A stretch of 64,000 nt of DNA from Galeruca laticollis (GCA_963921935.1 OY998175.1:209390655-209454654); one strand, 5' to 3'; numbered from the stretch's first letter, positions 1-11,554 are shown. A program made the numbers and translations. Notes: a model not told the origin generated them from the sequence alone.

Positions 1-327
1 ATATCTAATATTGAATGACAACAAAAACTTCGTAATAAAGCCCTAATTCATTTAAAAAAACCAATAATTTTGTTCATTGTAATTACTATAAACAGCTCCG
101 TAATTATACTACTTTCTCCTTTAGTTATCAAGTATTACAAAACGTATTTATAAAAATGAACAAAAATCTGCTGATAACAAAACCAAATGGAGAATTTAAA
201 ATAATAATAATATTATCCCAACACAAAATCGAACAAACATATTCAGTTTTAATACAGACTCGATGTCAATAAATAATTATTTTCTCTATGTGAACAGTGT
301 TACTGAGGAAACAGAAAAAGGCAGTTT

Positions 328-332
<5 letters not shown>

Positions 333-423
<91 letters not shown>
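333..423. repeat. (TA)n microsatellite at a LINE 3' end
   Basis: About 45 uninterrupted TA units. They lie directly against the 3' end of the minus-strand LINE relic to the right, so they are probably the tail of that element or a TA-rich target. A second RTE-like LINE in this window, at 46.3-49.6 kb, ends the same way. Apparent reading frames through this tract encode Ile-Tyr repeats and are not genes. Confidence 0.95.
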
Positions 424-425
<2 letters not shown>

Positions 426-687
426 AATCAGTTTATAACGTTCTCCGCCGTCTTCTGATTTCCAGTCTCCATTGTTTTCGATCGGTCCAGAGATTCTCAT
501 CTACTCCTCTTTCTCTGATGTCTATCTGTTCCTTTTCTCCAACTCAGTCTGGGTCTTCCTCTCTTTCTTCTTCCCTGTGGTGCCCAATTTAGTATTTTTT
601 TTGGGATTCTGTCTTCCGCTATTCTTTGAACGTTGTCCATACCATCTAAGTTGGTGGTTAATTTGTATGGCTTCCGTCATTTTGTGT

Positions 688-1989
688 TTAACATCCATAA
701 TTTCTCACTCTTTTCAGTTTTGATTTTCCGGCGGCGCGTCTCCAATAATCCATCTCGGTGGCGTCAATAGACTTACGAGTTTTGTTTTGATACTGCTTTA
801 TCCCACAAAATACTGTTGAGTTGTCTGATTGCTTGTCTTCCTTGGTTGTTTCTGTGTTTGATTTCTTCATCCAAACTACCGTCATTAGTGACTTGTATTC
901 CAAGATATTTGTATTTTTTACAGTGTTTTATCTGATGTTGTTCCAAGATAAGTTCCTGTTGTTCTCCACCAATGCACATATATTCCGTTTTCTGAAGATT
1001 TACCTTCAGCCCTCACTTATCGTATTCTTAAATTAATTTACGGGTCATGTATCCTAGGTCGTCGTAGTCTTGAGCTAGGACTATTTGATCATCAGCGAAG
1101 AAAAGAGTATATAGTATGTGATCATTCAGTGGTATTCCCATCTGTTCGCACTTTCTTTTCCATGTTTTCAGAGCTTGTTCTAAATAGATTTTAAGCAAAG
1201 TTGGTGGCAAGCAACAACCCTGCTTAAGACCCTTGTTAATGTTGAACCCCTTTGATAATGTCTGCCCTCTCTTTATTTGGCTTGTGTTCTCTTTATAGAG
1301 CTCTCGAACAGCTGTTATCAATGTTATGCTGATGTTGGTCTTCTCGAGAGCCTCCCAGAGTTTTAGCTGGAGTACACTATCGTACGCTTCCTTGAGATTT
1401 ACGTAAAGGAGGTGTATTTCTTGATTCCGTGCCGACTTTTCTCAATTATATGTGTTATTGTGAATAAGTGATCCACAGTGGATATACCAGCTCTAAATCC
1501 AGCTTGTTCTTCGGCCTCACTATCACAATATTCATCTTCAATTCTCTTTTTCACTAGCTTACCATAGACTCTTGAAATAGTACCAAGCACAGCGATTCCT
1601 CTATAATTATCACACACGTCTGTACTTTCCTTCTTTAGCATCGTTTTCCATTCTTCTGGCAAACTTTCTCCAATTATGCATTTCTGGAACAGGCAGGCTA
1701 ATTGTCGATATAGCTTTTCTGTACCGAGTTTAGGTAACTCCGGGGGGATATTACCGGGCCCAGGAGATTTTCTGTTTTTCAGTGCTTGACAAATCAGTTT
1801 TACTTCTTTGGTGTTCATTCTAAGTGGGGATGCTGTGGTTCGTATTTGAGTGTCGGATTGTGGCTGTTGTAGTTGCTGATATTGTGTCTTTTGCTCAGTG
1901 AGCAGTTTCGCGAAGTATTTATCCCATTCTTCTAACGTTATTGGTGAGATAATATCTTTTGTCTTTTCTTGACGAAGAAATCTCAACAT
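688..1989 (-). pseudogene. reverse transcriptase of the LINE relic, frameshifted
   Basis: The piece at 1989-1399 carries the start of an RT, with NRKSPGPGNIPPE, NYRGIAVL and EQAGFRAG motifs. The frame then shifts, and a conserved aspartate-type motif (LYVNLKEAYDSV) appears in another frame near 1400. The piece at 1321-1028 carries INKGLKQGCCLPP and the catalytic box as FADD instead of the commoner YADD. A further frame (979-773) gives KYLGIQVTNDGSLDEEI, the usual post-catalytic segment of such LINEs. Several frameshifts separate the pieces, so no full-length enzyme can be made. Confidence 0.8.
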
Positions 1990-2409
1990 TTTCCAGCTTT
2001 CGGTAGTTCTACTACCTCCCAGGTATGTATTGAGTCTTGTGCAGTTTCTTTCCCAGATTTCGTTCTTCTTTTTTGTTATAGCTGTGCGTACCTTCCTTTG
2101 GGCTGTTTTGTATTCTTTTTTATCTTGATGCTACTTTGTGTTGAGGAATCTGTTGTATTTGTCTCTCTTTATTTTTATCATTTCTTCTATTTTTTCATCC
2201 CACCAATATGGTGTTCTTCGATTGGGCTTTGCGTATTCTCCCAGGGCTTCCAGTGCGGCGTTTTTCAAGCATCTTTTAAGATACTCGTATTGATCTTCTG
2301 TGTTTTCAAAGCTTTCTTGTATGAGTTTCTCATCAAGTCGTTTTTTGTAAAATTCCTTTACGCTATGTTGGTTAAGGCTATATAGGTTGTACTTGATTTA
2401 TGTGTTTTT

Positions 2410-2762
2410 GTTTTTATTCGCTTGTGTCTTTTCCTTTTTTCTTTATTACACGGAAGGGTAGTATTTTGGATTCGACAAGATGGTGGTCACTTCCACACGC
2501 CGCGCACATATTGATGAGTCTATTTCCATTGTCATTTACAGTGTCTTCTCCGAATTGTCCCACAATTGTATCTTACTGTTTCTTTCCCGTTCTAGAGTTT
2601 AGGTCTCCTACCAGTATTATTTCTCGGGATGTTCCAATTTTGGATATTTCGTATGACAGTTGCTCGAAGAATTCATCTTTATCATTGACTAAGGCATCAT
2701 CATTAAAAGCGTACGCTCCTATGATTGTAACTTTATTTTCGTGTATACTTAGGTTTTCATAA
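2410..2762 (-). pseudogene. LINE endonuclease fragment
   Basis: Minus-strand translation gives IIGAYAFNDDALVNDKDEF and ILVGDLNSRTG (2745-2590), then GSDHHLVESKI (about 2500-2470). These match the substrate-binding loop, the GD(L/F)N(A/S)R motif and the C-terminal SDHH catalytic motif of LINE apurinic-type endonucleases. The domain is truncated at its N-terminus, the normal spacing between the last two motifs is shortened, and a frame change separates them. Confidence 0.7.
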
Positions 2763-2770
2763 TAATAATC

Positions 2771-3165
2771 TAAAATCTGATTTTAATTCAAAAAAATTCA
2801 AATTTAATTTAATATCAGAGCAGGAGGATATAACAAATATAATCCTTGGTGTTAAACAAAGGCTACGGGGCTAGATGGCGTTAACTAGTTACAAGTTTTA
2901 TCCCGAACCTCCCACAAATACCCCAGAAAACCAAAAAAACTAAGAGGACAGGAGAAACTGTACTTTTTTCGACTGTCTAGTGGCAACTTTAGGCTCCGGC
3001 TAACTTACCGTAAAGATGGGTGAATTTCATAAAAGTGTTTAAATTTTTTAGTCTTTAATTAGTACCCCATCTGATTTTACCCGAGCCTAAGCCTAACGTA
3101 CATTTTCCCAAAAAAAAAAAAAAGAAATGTGGACGAAAAGATAGATCTACCTTTAAAAAAATACT
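2771..3165. other. AT-rich spacer, nothing recognised
   Basis: No long frame, repeat or conserved motif seen beyond a short A-run near 3110-3123. Confidence 0.5.
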
Positions 3166-3480
3166 ATACTTTAATGAGGTAAAAGATATCCAATCATAAA
3201 ATTGGTTACTTGTATCCATTCCAGAGGCTGTATCGTGTTAAAAAACCGAAATTTTTCCAAAAATTATCATAAATGCAGTATAACTGGTTTTATAGGACCC
3301 ATTGTACTGTCTATAGTGAGCTGAAAATCACTAGAGATCATTCGTGACACGCCCTGAACAATATACAATCAGAAAATTGGTAACATACGTACACTGCAGA
3401 GGCTGTATCGTGCTAATAAACCGAAATTTTTCAAAAAATGCAGTATATCTGGATTTATAGGACCCGTTCTATTAGGGACG
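3166..3480 (+). repeat. Satellite array, ~175-bp monomer
   Basis: The phrase GAGGCTGTATCGTG recurs at 3224 and 3399, a spacing of 175 bp. Each copy is followed by AAACCGAAATTTTT and then a TTATAGGACCC block. The same monomer occurs in reverse orientation at 44.73-45.50 kb with 170-175 bp spacing. In both loci the array abuts a GAC/GTC trinucleotide tract on the same side, so the two form one composite repeat family. Confidence 0.85.
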
Positions 3481-3512
3481 CCGACGATGACGACGACGAC
3501 GACGACGACGAA

Positions 3513-3548
<36 letters not shown>

Positions 3549-3551
3549 AGC
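3481..3551 (+). repeat. (GAC)n trinucleotide tract
   Basis: About 23 units of GAC/ACG with a few substitutions, directly after the satellite monomers. Its complement (GTC)n lies next to the same satellite at 44.6-44.7 kb. Confidence 0.95.
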
Positions 3552-3864
3552 GACGACATATATTCAAGAATATGAATCCTTGATTTTGTATATATTGCTA
3601 TAAGTTTTCAATTATTGTTAGTCTGACGGCGATCTGTTTGAAAACATAAATTATTTTTGTATTCGTTTGTTATTGTCGTAAATTGAAAAGTATAATTTCT
3701 TTTATGTCTGTAACATTATTGTATGTCACGTTTTATAATGTCATTTTTATTTAGTCTTGGTAAAGTTGTAGCACCATAGAGTTTTTTAGACTAAACAAAA
3801 TATCATTGTAATTTTTGTAAGCCTCATTGTAATCTTTTTTTATCAGTATTACTGTGATACAACA

Positions 3865-4262
3865 ATGATATTGAAAACCAGGAAAAATACATCTGCTGAT
3901 TTTTACAATTATCACTTAAGAAGACAGTTTAAAAGTGGAGATCGCCCTAGATTTATTTGTTCAATGGCGACTTCATATTGTGGGTTTCTAGAGTGTCTTC
4001 TAATCTCCAATTCTGGACATTTAAGTTTATATATACCAGACTTCTTTAATGCTGTCTACTCGGGTCTAACCGTTAGAAATTTTGAAATCCGATACAATGA
4101 ACACTTACGAGCATACAGATCGAAACAACTTCGCAAAACATCTACTTAACACTAATCATTCATTGACACCTAACACATAACTAGAAGTACTACATATTTG
4201 TGATAAGAACTGGAAGAATTGGAAATTCGAAGACACTTAAGAAACCCATAATATGAAGTCAT
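3865..4262 (+). pseudogene. Penelope-like GIY-YIG endonuclease relic
   Basis: The frame at 3865-4149 ends with VRNFEIRYNEHLRAYRS. A second frame follows with FAKHLLNTNHSL and LEVLHICDKN. These are the conserved C-terminal endonuclease blocks of Penelope-like retroelements (TGRNF..RY.EHLRA, then FA.HL....H, then LE.L). The GIY part is degraded (VYSGLTVRNF where VYVGQTGRNF is usual), and frameshifts and stops follow. The piece lies between two inverted copies of a ~73-bp sequence, as is common around Penelope-like insertions. Confidence 0.65.
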
Positions 4263-4362
4263 CAATGAACAGATAAATCTAGGGAGTTCTCCACTTTTAA
4301 ACTGTCTTCTGAAGTGATCATTGTAAAGATCAGCAGATATAGTTTTCCTGGTTTTCTATATA
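3870..4362. repeat. Inverted repeat flanking the Penelope-like relic
   Basis: The segment at about 3870-3943 (AAAACCAGGAAAA ... TTAAAAGTGGAGA) returns in reverse complement at about 4289-4362, with a few substitutions. The arms enclose most of the GIY-YIG relic. Inverted partial copies are typical of Penelope-like insertions. Confidence 0.75.
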
Positions 4363-4769
4363 ATTGCACCGTTATACTGATCTTAATTCGGAAAAAGATA
4401 TCCAGGATATCCCCACAGGGCTAATAATATCTAAGTTTTATTATTTGTGATATCATATCTTCTTCTTTTTTCTATTATTATATATTAAGTCACAAGGTAT
4501 GTCACTTCTTGATCTAGCCAAAAATAATTATTAAACATCAGGTAGGCATCAAATGAAATGTAACTTCTGTCATTCAGACGACGATATTTAATATCGAAGC
4601 AATTGTCTCAGACTTTTTAACATTTTTTTTAAATATATTGTGGAATTATCTAGAAACAGAAAGTTTAATTTAAAGCAGTAGTGTGCTCCATTTTTAAAAA
4701 ACATGAGCGTTATCAGGAAGGCAGTTCTTCGGAAGAAATAGAGTAAATACTATCTTCAAATCGTCCTTT
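4363..4769. other. AT-rich spacer, nothing recognised
   Basis: No supported feature seen. Confidence 0.4.
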
Positions 4770-5346
4770 AAGCCCTACCTGTGATAAATATAAAATACAC
4801 AAATGACGATATACGATTACAAGACAAATGTACCAGCAAAACACATCTAAAGAATATTGTGACGACACCGAATTGTATGCAGTTAGTTGACATGCAATAA
4901 GTTCTTCTTATACCAAAAATTACTAGCAAGGATTCATTTTTTGTTGGCAGGCTAGTTGTTCTACATGAGACATTTGATAACTTAAAACCAGCAAGATGAA
5001 ATAAATGCATAGTCTGGCACGAAGCGATTATGGGACGGAAGGCTGCAGAAGTGGCATCGGCTTATGATAATGCTGTAATTAAATTAAATGCACCAACAAA
5101 ACACGTTATCTTCTGGGTCGATAATTGCTGCTCTTAAAATAATAATTGGGTTTTTTTAATGCTTGTTTTAGATTTGGAGCTCAGAAACAATACATTTAGA
5201 TACTTCGAACCTGGACATAGTTTTATGAAAGCCGACTCATAACATGGGCAAATCGGCAAGAAATGGAGCAAATCAAAAGAAAAACTGAATTTCGAAGACC
5301 TAGAACACTTAATTAAAACCCCAAATACATTTAATGTTGTACACTA
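4770..5346 (+). pseudogene. Decayed transposase-like frame
   Basis: From about 4977 to 5346 a single frame reads through phrases such as KCIVWHEAIMGRKAAEVA, HVIFWVDNCC and YFEPGHSFMKADS, broken only by nonsense codons near 4998, 5137 and 5237. Weaker coding-like pieces continue upstream to about 4770. The phrases resemble a protein family repeated in insect genomes that I believe is transposon-encoded. The conserved Asp in WVDN and in KADS could be catalytic, which is inference. The superfamily is not identified. Confidence 0.5.
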
Positions 5347-6454
5347 AGGGCGGAAGGTTTTAAGCTCTTTGAAAATGGATGAACTCTGTAAGTTGTCGGT
5401 TAATAAAGACATATATTATTATAATATTATCAATCATTTTGAAAATTATTCTATACTAAAATCTGTTTAATCAAATATGAGTTTTAACGAGCTAAAATTA
5501 ATAAAGACACCAAACACTGGAGATAAAAATAAAGAATATCTTGAACGTTTGGGATAAAAATTATGATTTACGGTATGTCCTGCGACAATATCTAGACAAT
5601 GACTGTACACAAATTACCATTTCGTATAAATCAGATAATTTCACGCTGGTTTTAAAAACTCGTTTATAGGTAAAACTGGTCAATATTTTGTCTGGTCGTT
5701 GAACATAACCGGCTACTGCTCATTCATGGATATATGGTGTGGTTGCTGCCAACGTATATAAATAGTGAGGATGGGACCGCATTCTTAAATAACACTCAAT
5801 GGAATTCTTGGTTAATTGATTTTTTTCGGAGTTGCTCGTAAATTTTTATCATTATGGAGTAGTTTCGGTGTAACACCATAATCGTTCTGTCATAGACCGG
5901 GTTCTAAAAATATTTGATATTAATATCAATATGTAAGTAAGAGAAGAAATATGACAGTTGAAATAGGAGAATATTTGATACGTAGAATAAAGATGAAATG
6001 ATAATATCAACACCAGAAACTATATGAGTGAAAATAAAAGAAGTAAGCAAGTGAAAGAGAAAAAATCACTACGAGGCAGAGAAATTGTTGCCAAATTGAA
6101 AAACAAACAAAAATTGTATTGGTTTAATTTGAGACAATATTAAAAAGGTACCGGATAAAATACGATGCAACACAAAATTTATATTTAGCACTTCCGCGAG
6201 TAGAAAATGGATCATTTGAGCACCCTTTCAGAATTTCCTGGAGATATGTGAATACAAAATGGGAAGAGCTACGGTGTGGTAAACAGTAATGTCAGGTTAA
6301 TCGACATTTAAATTACATTATTTGTCTAATAATTATTACAGTAATAAAACAATGAAGCACAAACACTCTTTATGCACCAAAAAATAAATGCAAATGAACA
6401 TGACTCATGTTTAGAAGTCTAATGGCCAACAGGTATTTTCCAGTTTCCATTGAT
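5347..6454. other. AT-rich spacer, nothing recognised
   Basis: Only short chance frames. No motif, RNA gene or repeat seen. Confidence 0.4.
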
Positions 6455-6946
6455 TCAATTTCGGAACAACACTAGTGCATTCTTGGCAAGGTTGTTTTCT
6501 TGTACACCAGTCCCCATATCAACATAACCAAAAGACTTGCCCTGATTTGGAGCCCATTCTTCATGTTGACAAAACAGGTGTTCCATTATTAGAAAACCCA
6601 AACGGAGACATATGCACCAAGGAAGAAGTATGCGAAATTTTTGCCAAAACTTTCGCAAATGCATTTACAATAGACTCTGATTTAACAACTCCTTTAATGC
6701 CACTAGCTACTTAAAATATGAACTCACTAAATACGGTTAATATCACAGTGGAAACAGTTGAAGAAGTATTAAAGAATCTGAAAATCGCAGCTTCTCCTGG
6801 AATTGAGAAAATATCCTCTACAGTCTATAAAAATTGCGCAGACAGTCTAGCAGACCCAATATTCAACCTTATGTCCAGATCACTAAAAAAAATGCCATTC
6901 CTGCCTTATGGAAATCAGGAATAGTAACGCATATCTATAATAATGG
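6455..6946 (+). pseudogene. CR1-like LINE, upstream half (interrupted)
   Basis: Two frames (6475-6714 and 6718-6924) encode the linker before the reverse transcriptase and its first motifs: VEEVLKNLKIAASPGIEKI and STVYKNCADSLADPIFNL. The text then reads SGIVTHIYNNG and stops matching at 6946. The homologous reading resumes at 11,541 after a 4.6-kb insertion. A stop between the two frames and substitutions in the usual SPGPD motif show that the copy was already decaying. The endonuclease and ORF1 are not present to the left. Confidence 0.75.
6931..6946. repeat. Target-site duplication, left copy
   Basis: ATATCTATAATAATGG here matches ATATCTATAAAAATGG at 11,539-11,554 in 15 of 16 positions. 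The pair brackets the inserted LINE. Confidence 0.8.
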
Positions 6947-7299
6947 GTGGCAACGGTGCGTTCACGGAGATCACAAAGTTTTGATTTTGCTACTGCAATA
7001 AACCGTAAAAATCGAGAGTTACAAAGAAAATTAATTAATTCTGAAATACTTCCAATATAGTTAAAGTGATGAACTTAATACCAGTGAACAAAAAAAACTC
7101 ATTAAATATACATTCTTGGTAAGATAAACAAATATTAATAGACAAATAAAGTGAAAGCGAAATTCAATAACAAGCTAATTAGTAAGTACAAAAAGAATCC
7201 TGGTCGATATCAAAGCGGCGTTGTCAGACTGACTTATAAAGCGGAAAACAGAAGAAAAATAATAAGCAGATAAAACTTTTATTAAAAAGTAAATTAAAG

Positions 7300-7990
7300 A
7301 TGGGGGATATGGCAAGAATAGAACAAATGTTCCAACAAATAAACGAAACTGCACAACAAACGGATGGGAAAATAGATTCTTTGTATTGGAAATGAAACAA
7401 ATAAAAGATGAAAATTTAAAATTGAAAGAATGCATTATGAAGCAAGAGGTAAGGATAGAAAAGTTGGAGAGGGAAATCAGGAAGAAAAATATCGTGGTAA
7501 TGGGCATTAGCGATGAGGAAAATGAAAAGGAATCTGAAACAGAAGATAAAATATATAAAATTTTGCATAAAATAGGAACGTCTATCAACAAAAACGTAGA
7601 TATAGATGAAATAAAAAGACTTGGGAACTATTCGAAAGATGCGGAGAGGCCAGTATTGGTAAAATTAACTAAAGAAAGCACCAGAACGAAAATACTGAAA
7701 TCTGCAAAAAAATTTGAAAGTTACAGGAATATGGATAAATGAAGATTACAAAAAAAATTCAAGAGGAAAGAAGATCATTAATATCCAAATTGAAGGAAGC
7801 TAGGGATAAAGGATATACAGCATACATTAGATATAATAAGCTAATAATTAATAAGCAAGTATACCAGAACATAGAATCATTCGAAGATGACGAAAATGAA
7901 AGTGGCAGCCATAAAAGAACGGCAGATCAAATATCCCCAGCTGAGAATAATACAGGCGGAAACCTTAGGAAAATAACTAAAATCACATAA
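7300..7990 (+). pseudogene. LINE ORF1, coiled coil and RNA-binding fold
   Basis: Three reading-frame pieces make one protein. An N-terminal MGDMARIEQMF segment from 7300 is broken by a stop near 7391. A coiled-coil section follows (7386-7500, KLERE repeats). Then comes an L1-like RRM: NIVVMGISDEE, EIKRLGNYS and RPVLVKLTKES. A last piece (7739-7990) gives KKIQEERRSLISKLKEARD and YNKLIINKQVY, the usual C-terminal domain of these ORF1 proteins. Such proteins bind the element RNA and chaperone priming. A frameshift near 7740 separates the last two parts. Confidence 0.75.
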
Positions 7991-8124
7991 TCAAAAAATT
8001 AATAGCGATAGACGAGGAAAACGACGAAGAAACTGACCGGTCGATAAAAGTGGAAATGAGAAAGGATGATGGGGAAAATAAAAATAATGATATATAAATA
8101 AAAAGGGACATAGAAGCTCTACTT

Positions 8125-8925
8125 CCTCTGCTATTCTAGAACTGTCAAGGAATTAATACAATAAATAATTTTGATACGGGAGAAAAGATAAATGTTTGTG
8201 AATTCGCAATTATAGGAATAGTAGAAACATGGATAACTACAGAATACCCAACTTTACCATATTTTCTAAATAATTATAAAATTTTACAGTCTTGCGCAAC
8301 GAAAGACAAGCACAGGGGTAGAGGAAGTAGGGGTTTAATGTTCCTCCTGTCAAAATCATTAAAATTAGATATTACGGCTGTTATAATAGTAAAATCAAAT
8401 CTTTGGATATTTATTAAACTATAAATTAATAAAATTAATATCGTTTTAGGCATAGTATACTTTAAGCCAAAGTTAGATGATAAGGTTTGCATAGATATGT
8501 TTGATGGGTGTGTGAAGGGTATTAGTCGTAAATACTCCGAGTATAAAATATTTATTTATGGGGATTTTTACGCTAGAATTTGGGAACTTAATAGCTTCAA
8601 CAATAATGACCTATTTGAAAATAACTTTCCCCTAGGAACTAGAAACTCAATGGACCTAACGATTAACAAAAGAGGGACCTTACTTAATGACGTATTTGAA
8701 GATGTAGGTTTCTTCACCCTTAATGGCCGTTATGATGATAATTTAGGACACTACACATATTTGAGTGAGCGAGGCAATAGTGTAGTAGATTTAATTTGGT
8801 CTAATCTTAATAGCATAAATTGTATAAAAACTTTTTATGTGAATAGTGATTTTATCTCAGACCATCAAAGTTGTACGGTAAAACTAGACATAAAAATGTT
8901 TGAACTAGCCCAATCACAAATTCAA
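8125..8925 (+). pseudogene. LINE apurinic-type endonuclease domain
   Basis: The frame from about 8130 gives IIGIVETWIT, then RGSRGLMFLLS. A stop follows near 8420, and the later frame (8497-9003) gives FIYGDFYARI, NSMDLTINKRG, VVDLIWSN and ISDHQSCTVKLDI. These are the E-T-W, GDFNAR and SDH motifs of LINE endonucleases that nick target DNA to prime reverse transcription. One stop and one altered residue (GDFYARI instead of GDFNAR) indicate loss of function. Confidence 0.8.
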
Positions 8926-9080
8926 CAGAAAGAAAGAAAATATCTTAAGTGGAAACCACAAAAAACACAAAACTATAAAAACGTTATGTCAGAGGTGACT
9001 TAAACCCAGAAACATACAATGTTGAAGAACTCGATGCAATATTGATAAGTTCCATCGTTTCTACAGCCGGAACTTAAGAT

Positions 9081-11372
9081 ATGTGTAGAACACGGCTTTA
9101 TAAAAATACTTTAATTCAGAAATCGAAACCCTGGTTTGATAAAGAATGTGTGAAAGAAAAAAAATTATTAAAATTAAAGAAAAATAACATTAAGAAAAAT
9201 AAATACAGCATAAATACAATCGAAGAATATAAAACAGAAAAGAAAATATTCAAGATGTTATTCAAAGATAAACAAAACCTACAAGCAAAATCTCTGAACA
9301 TTAAAAACCCATCCGAATTTTGGAAATATATAAACCTTCATAAAAAATAGCACTATAATGAACACCCTATTATGACCAAAGAATGGGAGAACTATTATGA
9401 CCTATTTTATAACACCACTGAAGCTAATATGAACCTATCCATAATGGATGCCAGACATCCCTATCTAGATTCACCCTTTACAATCCAAGAGATATACAAT
9501 GTAATAGCAATAGCAAAAAATAATAAGGCGGTCGGGGATGATAAAATACAAAACGAATTCTATAAAAACTTGCCTACTAACTGGATCATACATCTAAGAG
9601 AATTATTTAACAAAATATACATGTAAGAACACCGTATATGCAATTGGACAAATATTAACATGATTCACTTTCATAAGAAAGGCCCTGAAAACGATCCTCT
9701 AAATTACCGAGGTATTGTCTTACTCAATCACAAAACTAAGCTATTCACCCAACTAATAAATCAGAGACTACATACATTCAGTGAATCAATTTAAACGCTA
9801 CCAGAATGTCAGGCTGGCTTTCGTAAACGAAGAAGTACGGAAGATAATATTTTTGTTCTTTACTCGGTGATAAGTAACCATCTGCGACTGCCTGGGAGGA
9901 AAGTTTTTGCACTTTTTATTGACTTCAAAAAAGCTTTTGATAATATCAATTTGATTATACTTTTCTCTAATGGAATCAGCGGCAAGATAATAATAATTTT
10001 AAAAAATATGTACTCTTTAGGGACAATAACAATTGAGCAGAACGGCTGTACCTCAAAAAAAATTAAAATCACCAAAGGCATCATCCAAGGCGACTCGCAA
10101 GTCCACTATTATTTGCTTTATATGTGTCAAACATAGACGACTACTTTAAACAACGAGGAGCTAGAGGTTTATCTCTAGATCAAAACAAAGACATTTCATT
10201 GCTGGGCTATGCTGATGACTTTATAGTATTAGAAGACTCGGAAATTCACATGAATAGATCAATGAAAATATTAGAAAGTTATTGCGACACTAATAAATTA
10301 CAAGTTAATGTAGATAAAACAAAGATAGTTACATTCAGAAAAAGCCCAAATATCGGACATAAACCTAAATTTTGGTATAAAAATGCACTAATAGAACAGG
10401 TAAACAGCTATGATTACTTAGGAGTGATATTCTCGTTTAACGGCACGTTCTCAGAAAATTTAAAATCTCGTATAAAGAAAACGAAAATAACAAAACGCAA
10501 CACAAAATTTAATTAAATCCTCACAATATGACCGCTATGGAAAGTGTTAAATCGCTTTATTATAGCATTGTAGTTCCAACCTACACATATGCCAGTGGAA
10601 TATGGGGACTTCGGTACATAAATGAGGGAGAAATAGTTCAAAATCAATTTTGGAAAAATTTTCTCTATTTACAGAAAACAACTCCCAGTTACATTTTGAG
10701 AGCGGAAACAAGACTAGTGAAAATTGGATTTTTTATTATAAAACAAGCTCTAGAATATTTACTAAAGATTAAAAAATTGTCCTCAAAAAGATTTCCTATG
10801 ATAGCGCTAGATAGAACTTACCAACTATACCAACAAAATAAAACTGTATCAAAATACAATTGGATAAGTCAAATAAATAATATTTTAACTGAAATTGGAG
10901 CTCCAGAGTTTGATATGCATAGTTTCGATGGAGATAAAATCAACATTATTTTAGAAAAATACGAACAATATAGTCATATAGAGGATTGGAATAAAATATC
11001 ACTAAGTACATATTGTCCAATGTATAAACACATACTACAAGACAAGCATCCCTTTCAAAGCACAAACCACTTAGATCTTTCAATCCCTTTGCATATTAAA
11101 CGCTTCATCTCACAACTACGCACTACTAACACTAAAATACTGTATATTTATGTTAATAACAATGCATATACCATAAAAACAATTGAAATATGCAGCATTT
11201 ATTATTTGTATGTCCAACGTATGAACAAATTAGATATTTCTTCTCTAAAACCTATCAGTCCCTAACGGACTTTGAAACAGTAATTAATGAAGCTGAACCA
11301 CAATTAATATATCAAATATATAATGTGACAAAGAATATTTTAAAAATCAGATCATTCATTATAAACGAGTAG
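9081..11372 (+). pseudogene. LINE reverse transcriptase, multiple frameshifts
   Basis: Consecutive pieces give AKNNKAVGDDKIQNEF (9481-9626), LNYRGIVLLNHKT (about 9700), CQAGFRKRRSTEDNIF (about 9810), FALFIDFKKAFDNI (about 9910), TKGIIQGDSQ (about 10,075), and LLGYADDFIVLED with the catalytic YADD (10,199-10,237). VNSYDYLGVIFSFNGT follows, then a long C-terminal region (10,528-11,372) of the type found after LINE RT domains. At least four frameshifts or stops divide it. RT motif order is otherwise complete, so the copy is recent enough to read but not active. Confidence 0.85.
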
Positions 11373-11538
11373 TAAGTATCCTCTCACTCCCGTCAATGCA
11401 TCATCTAAGCATATCTATAAAATTATAATTCATTTCTTTTTTTTAGTTATTATTTTTTACATTTATATTGGAAATATTGTCACCTCCTTGTTCATGTATT
11501 CTGTACGAAGGAACAATAAATTTTCTATCCATCTATCT

Positions 11539-11554
11539 ATATCTATAAAAATGG
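11539..11554. repeat. Target-site duplication, right copy
   Basis: ATATCTATAAAAATGG, partner of the copy at 6931-6946. The CR1-like coding text resumes inside it. Confidence 0.8.

Larger units (their letters stand above)
424..2770 (-). mobile_element. RTE-like non-LTR retrotransposon relic
   Basis: Reading leftwards, this stretch carries pieces of an apurinic-type endonuclease (about 2762-2410), then a reverse transcriptase (1989-1028), then a C-terminal tail (979-688), ending at a (TA)n tract. The 5' end is missing. Frames are broken in several places, so the copy is dead. Assignment to the RTE-like group rests on the order endonuclease-RT, the short 3' end and the TA tail. The exact clade is uncertain. 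Confidence 0.8.
6947..11538 (+). mobile_element. Nested ~4.6-kb non-LTR retrotransposon
   Basis: A near-full-length LINE in the order 5' UTR, ORF1 (7300-7990), endonuclease (about 8130-8920), reverse transcriptase (9080-11,372), 3' UTR. It ends in CAATAAA followed by a short ATCT-rich tail. It sits inside a CR1-like LINE with a 16-bp imperfect target duplication. All ORFs carry frameshifts or stops. The ORF1 type (coiled coil plus L1-like RNA-binding fold) and the YADD RT place it near the CR1/L2/I-like groups. I cannot name the family. Confidence 0.85.

Noticed and set aside
263..592. Ile-Tyr-rich frames through (TA)n tracts (also at 33.0-33.7 kb)
   Set aside because: Translation of a microsatellite; no start context or domain.
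3166..3551. Calling the satellite/GAC composite a Helitron
   Set aside because: I could not identify a 5' TC end, a 3' hairpin or a CTRR terminus, nor a Rep/helicase frame.
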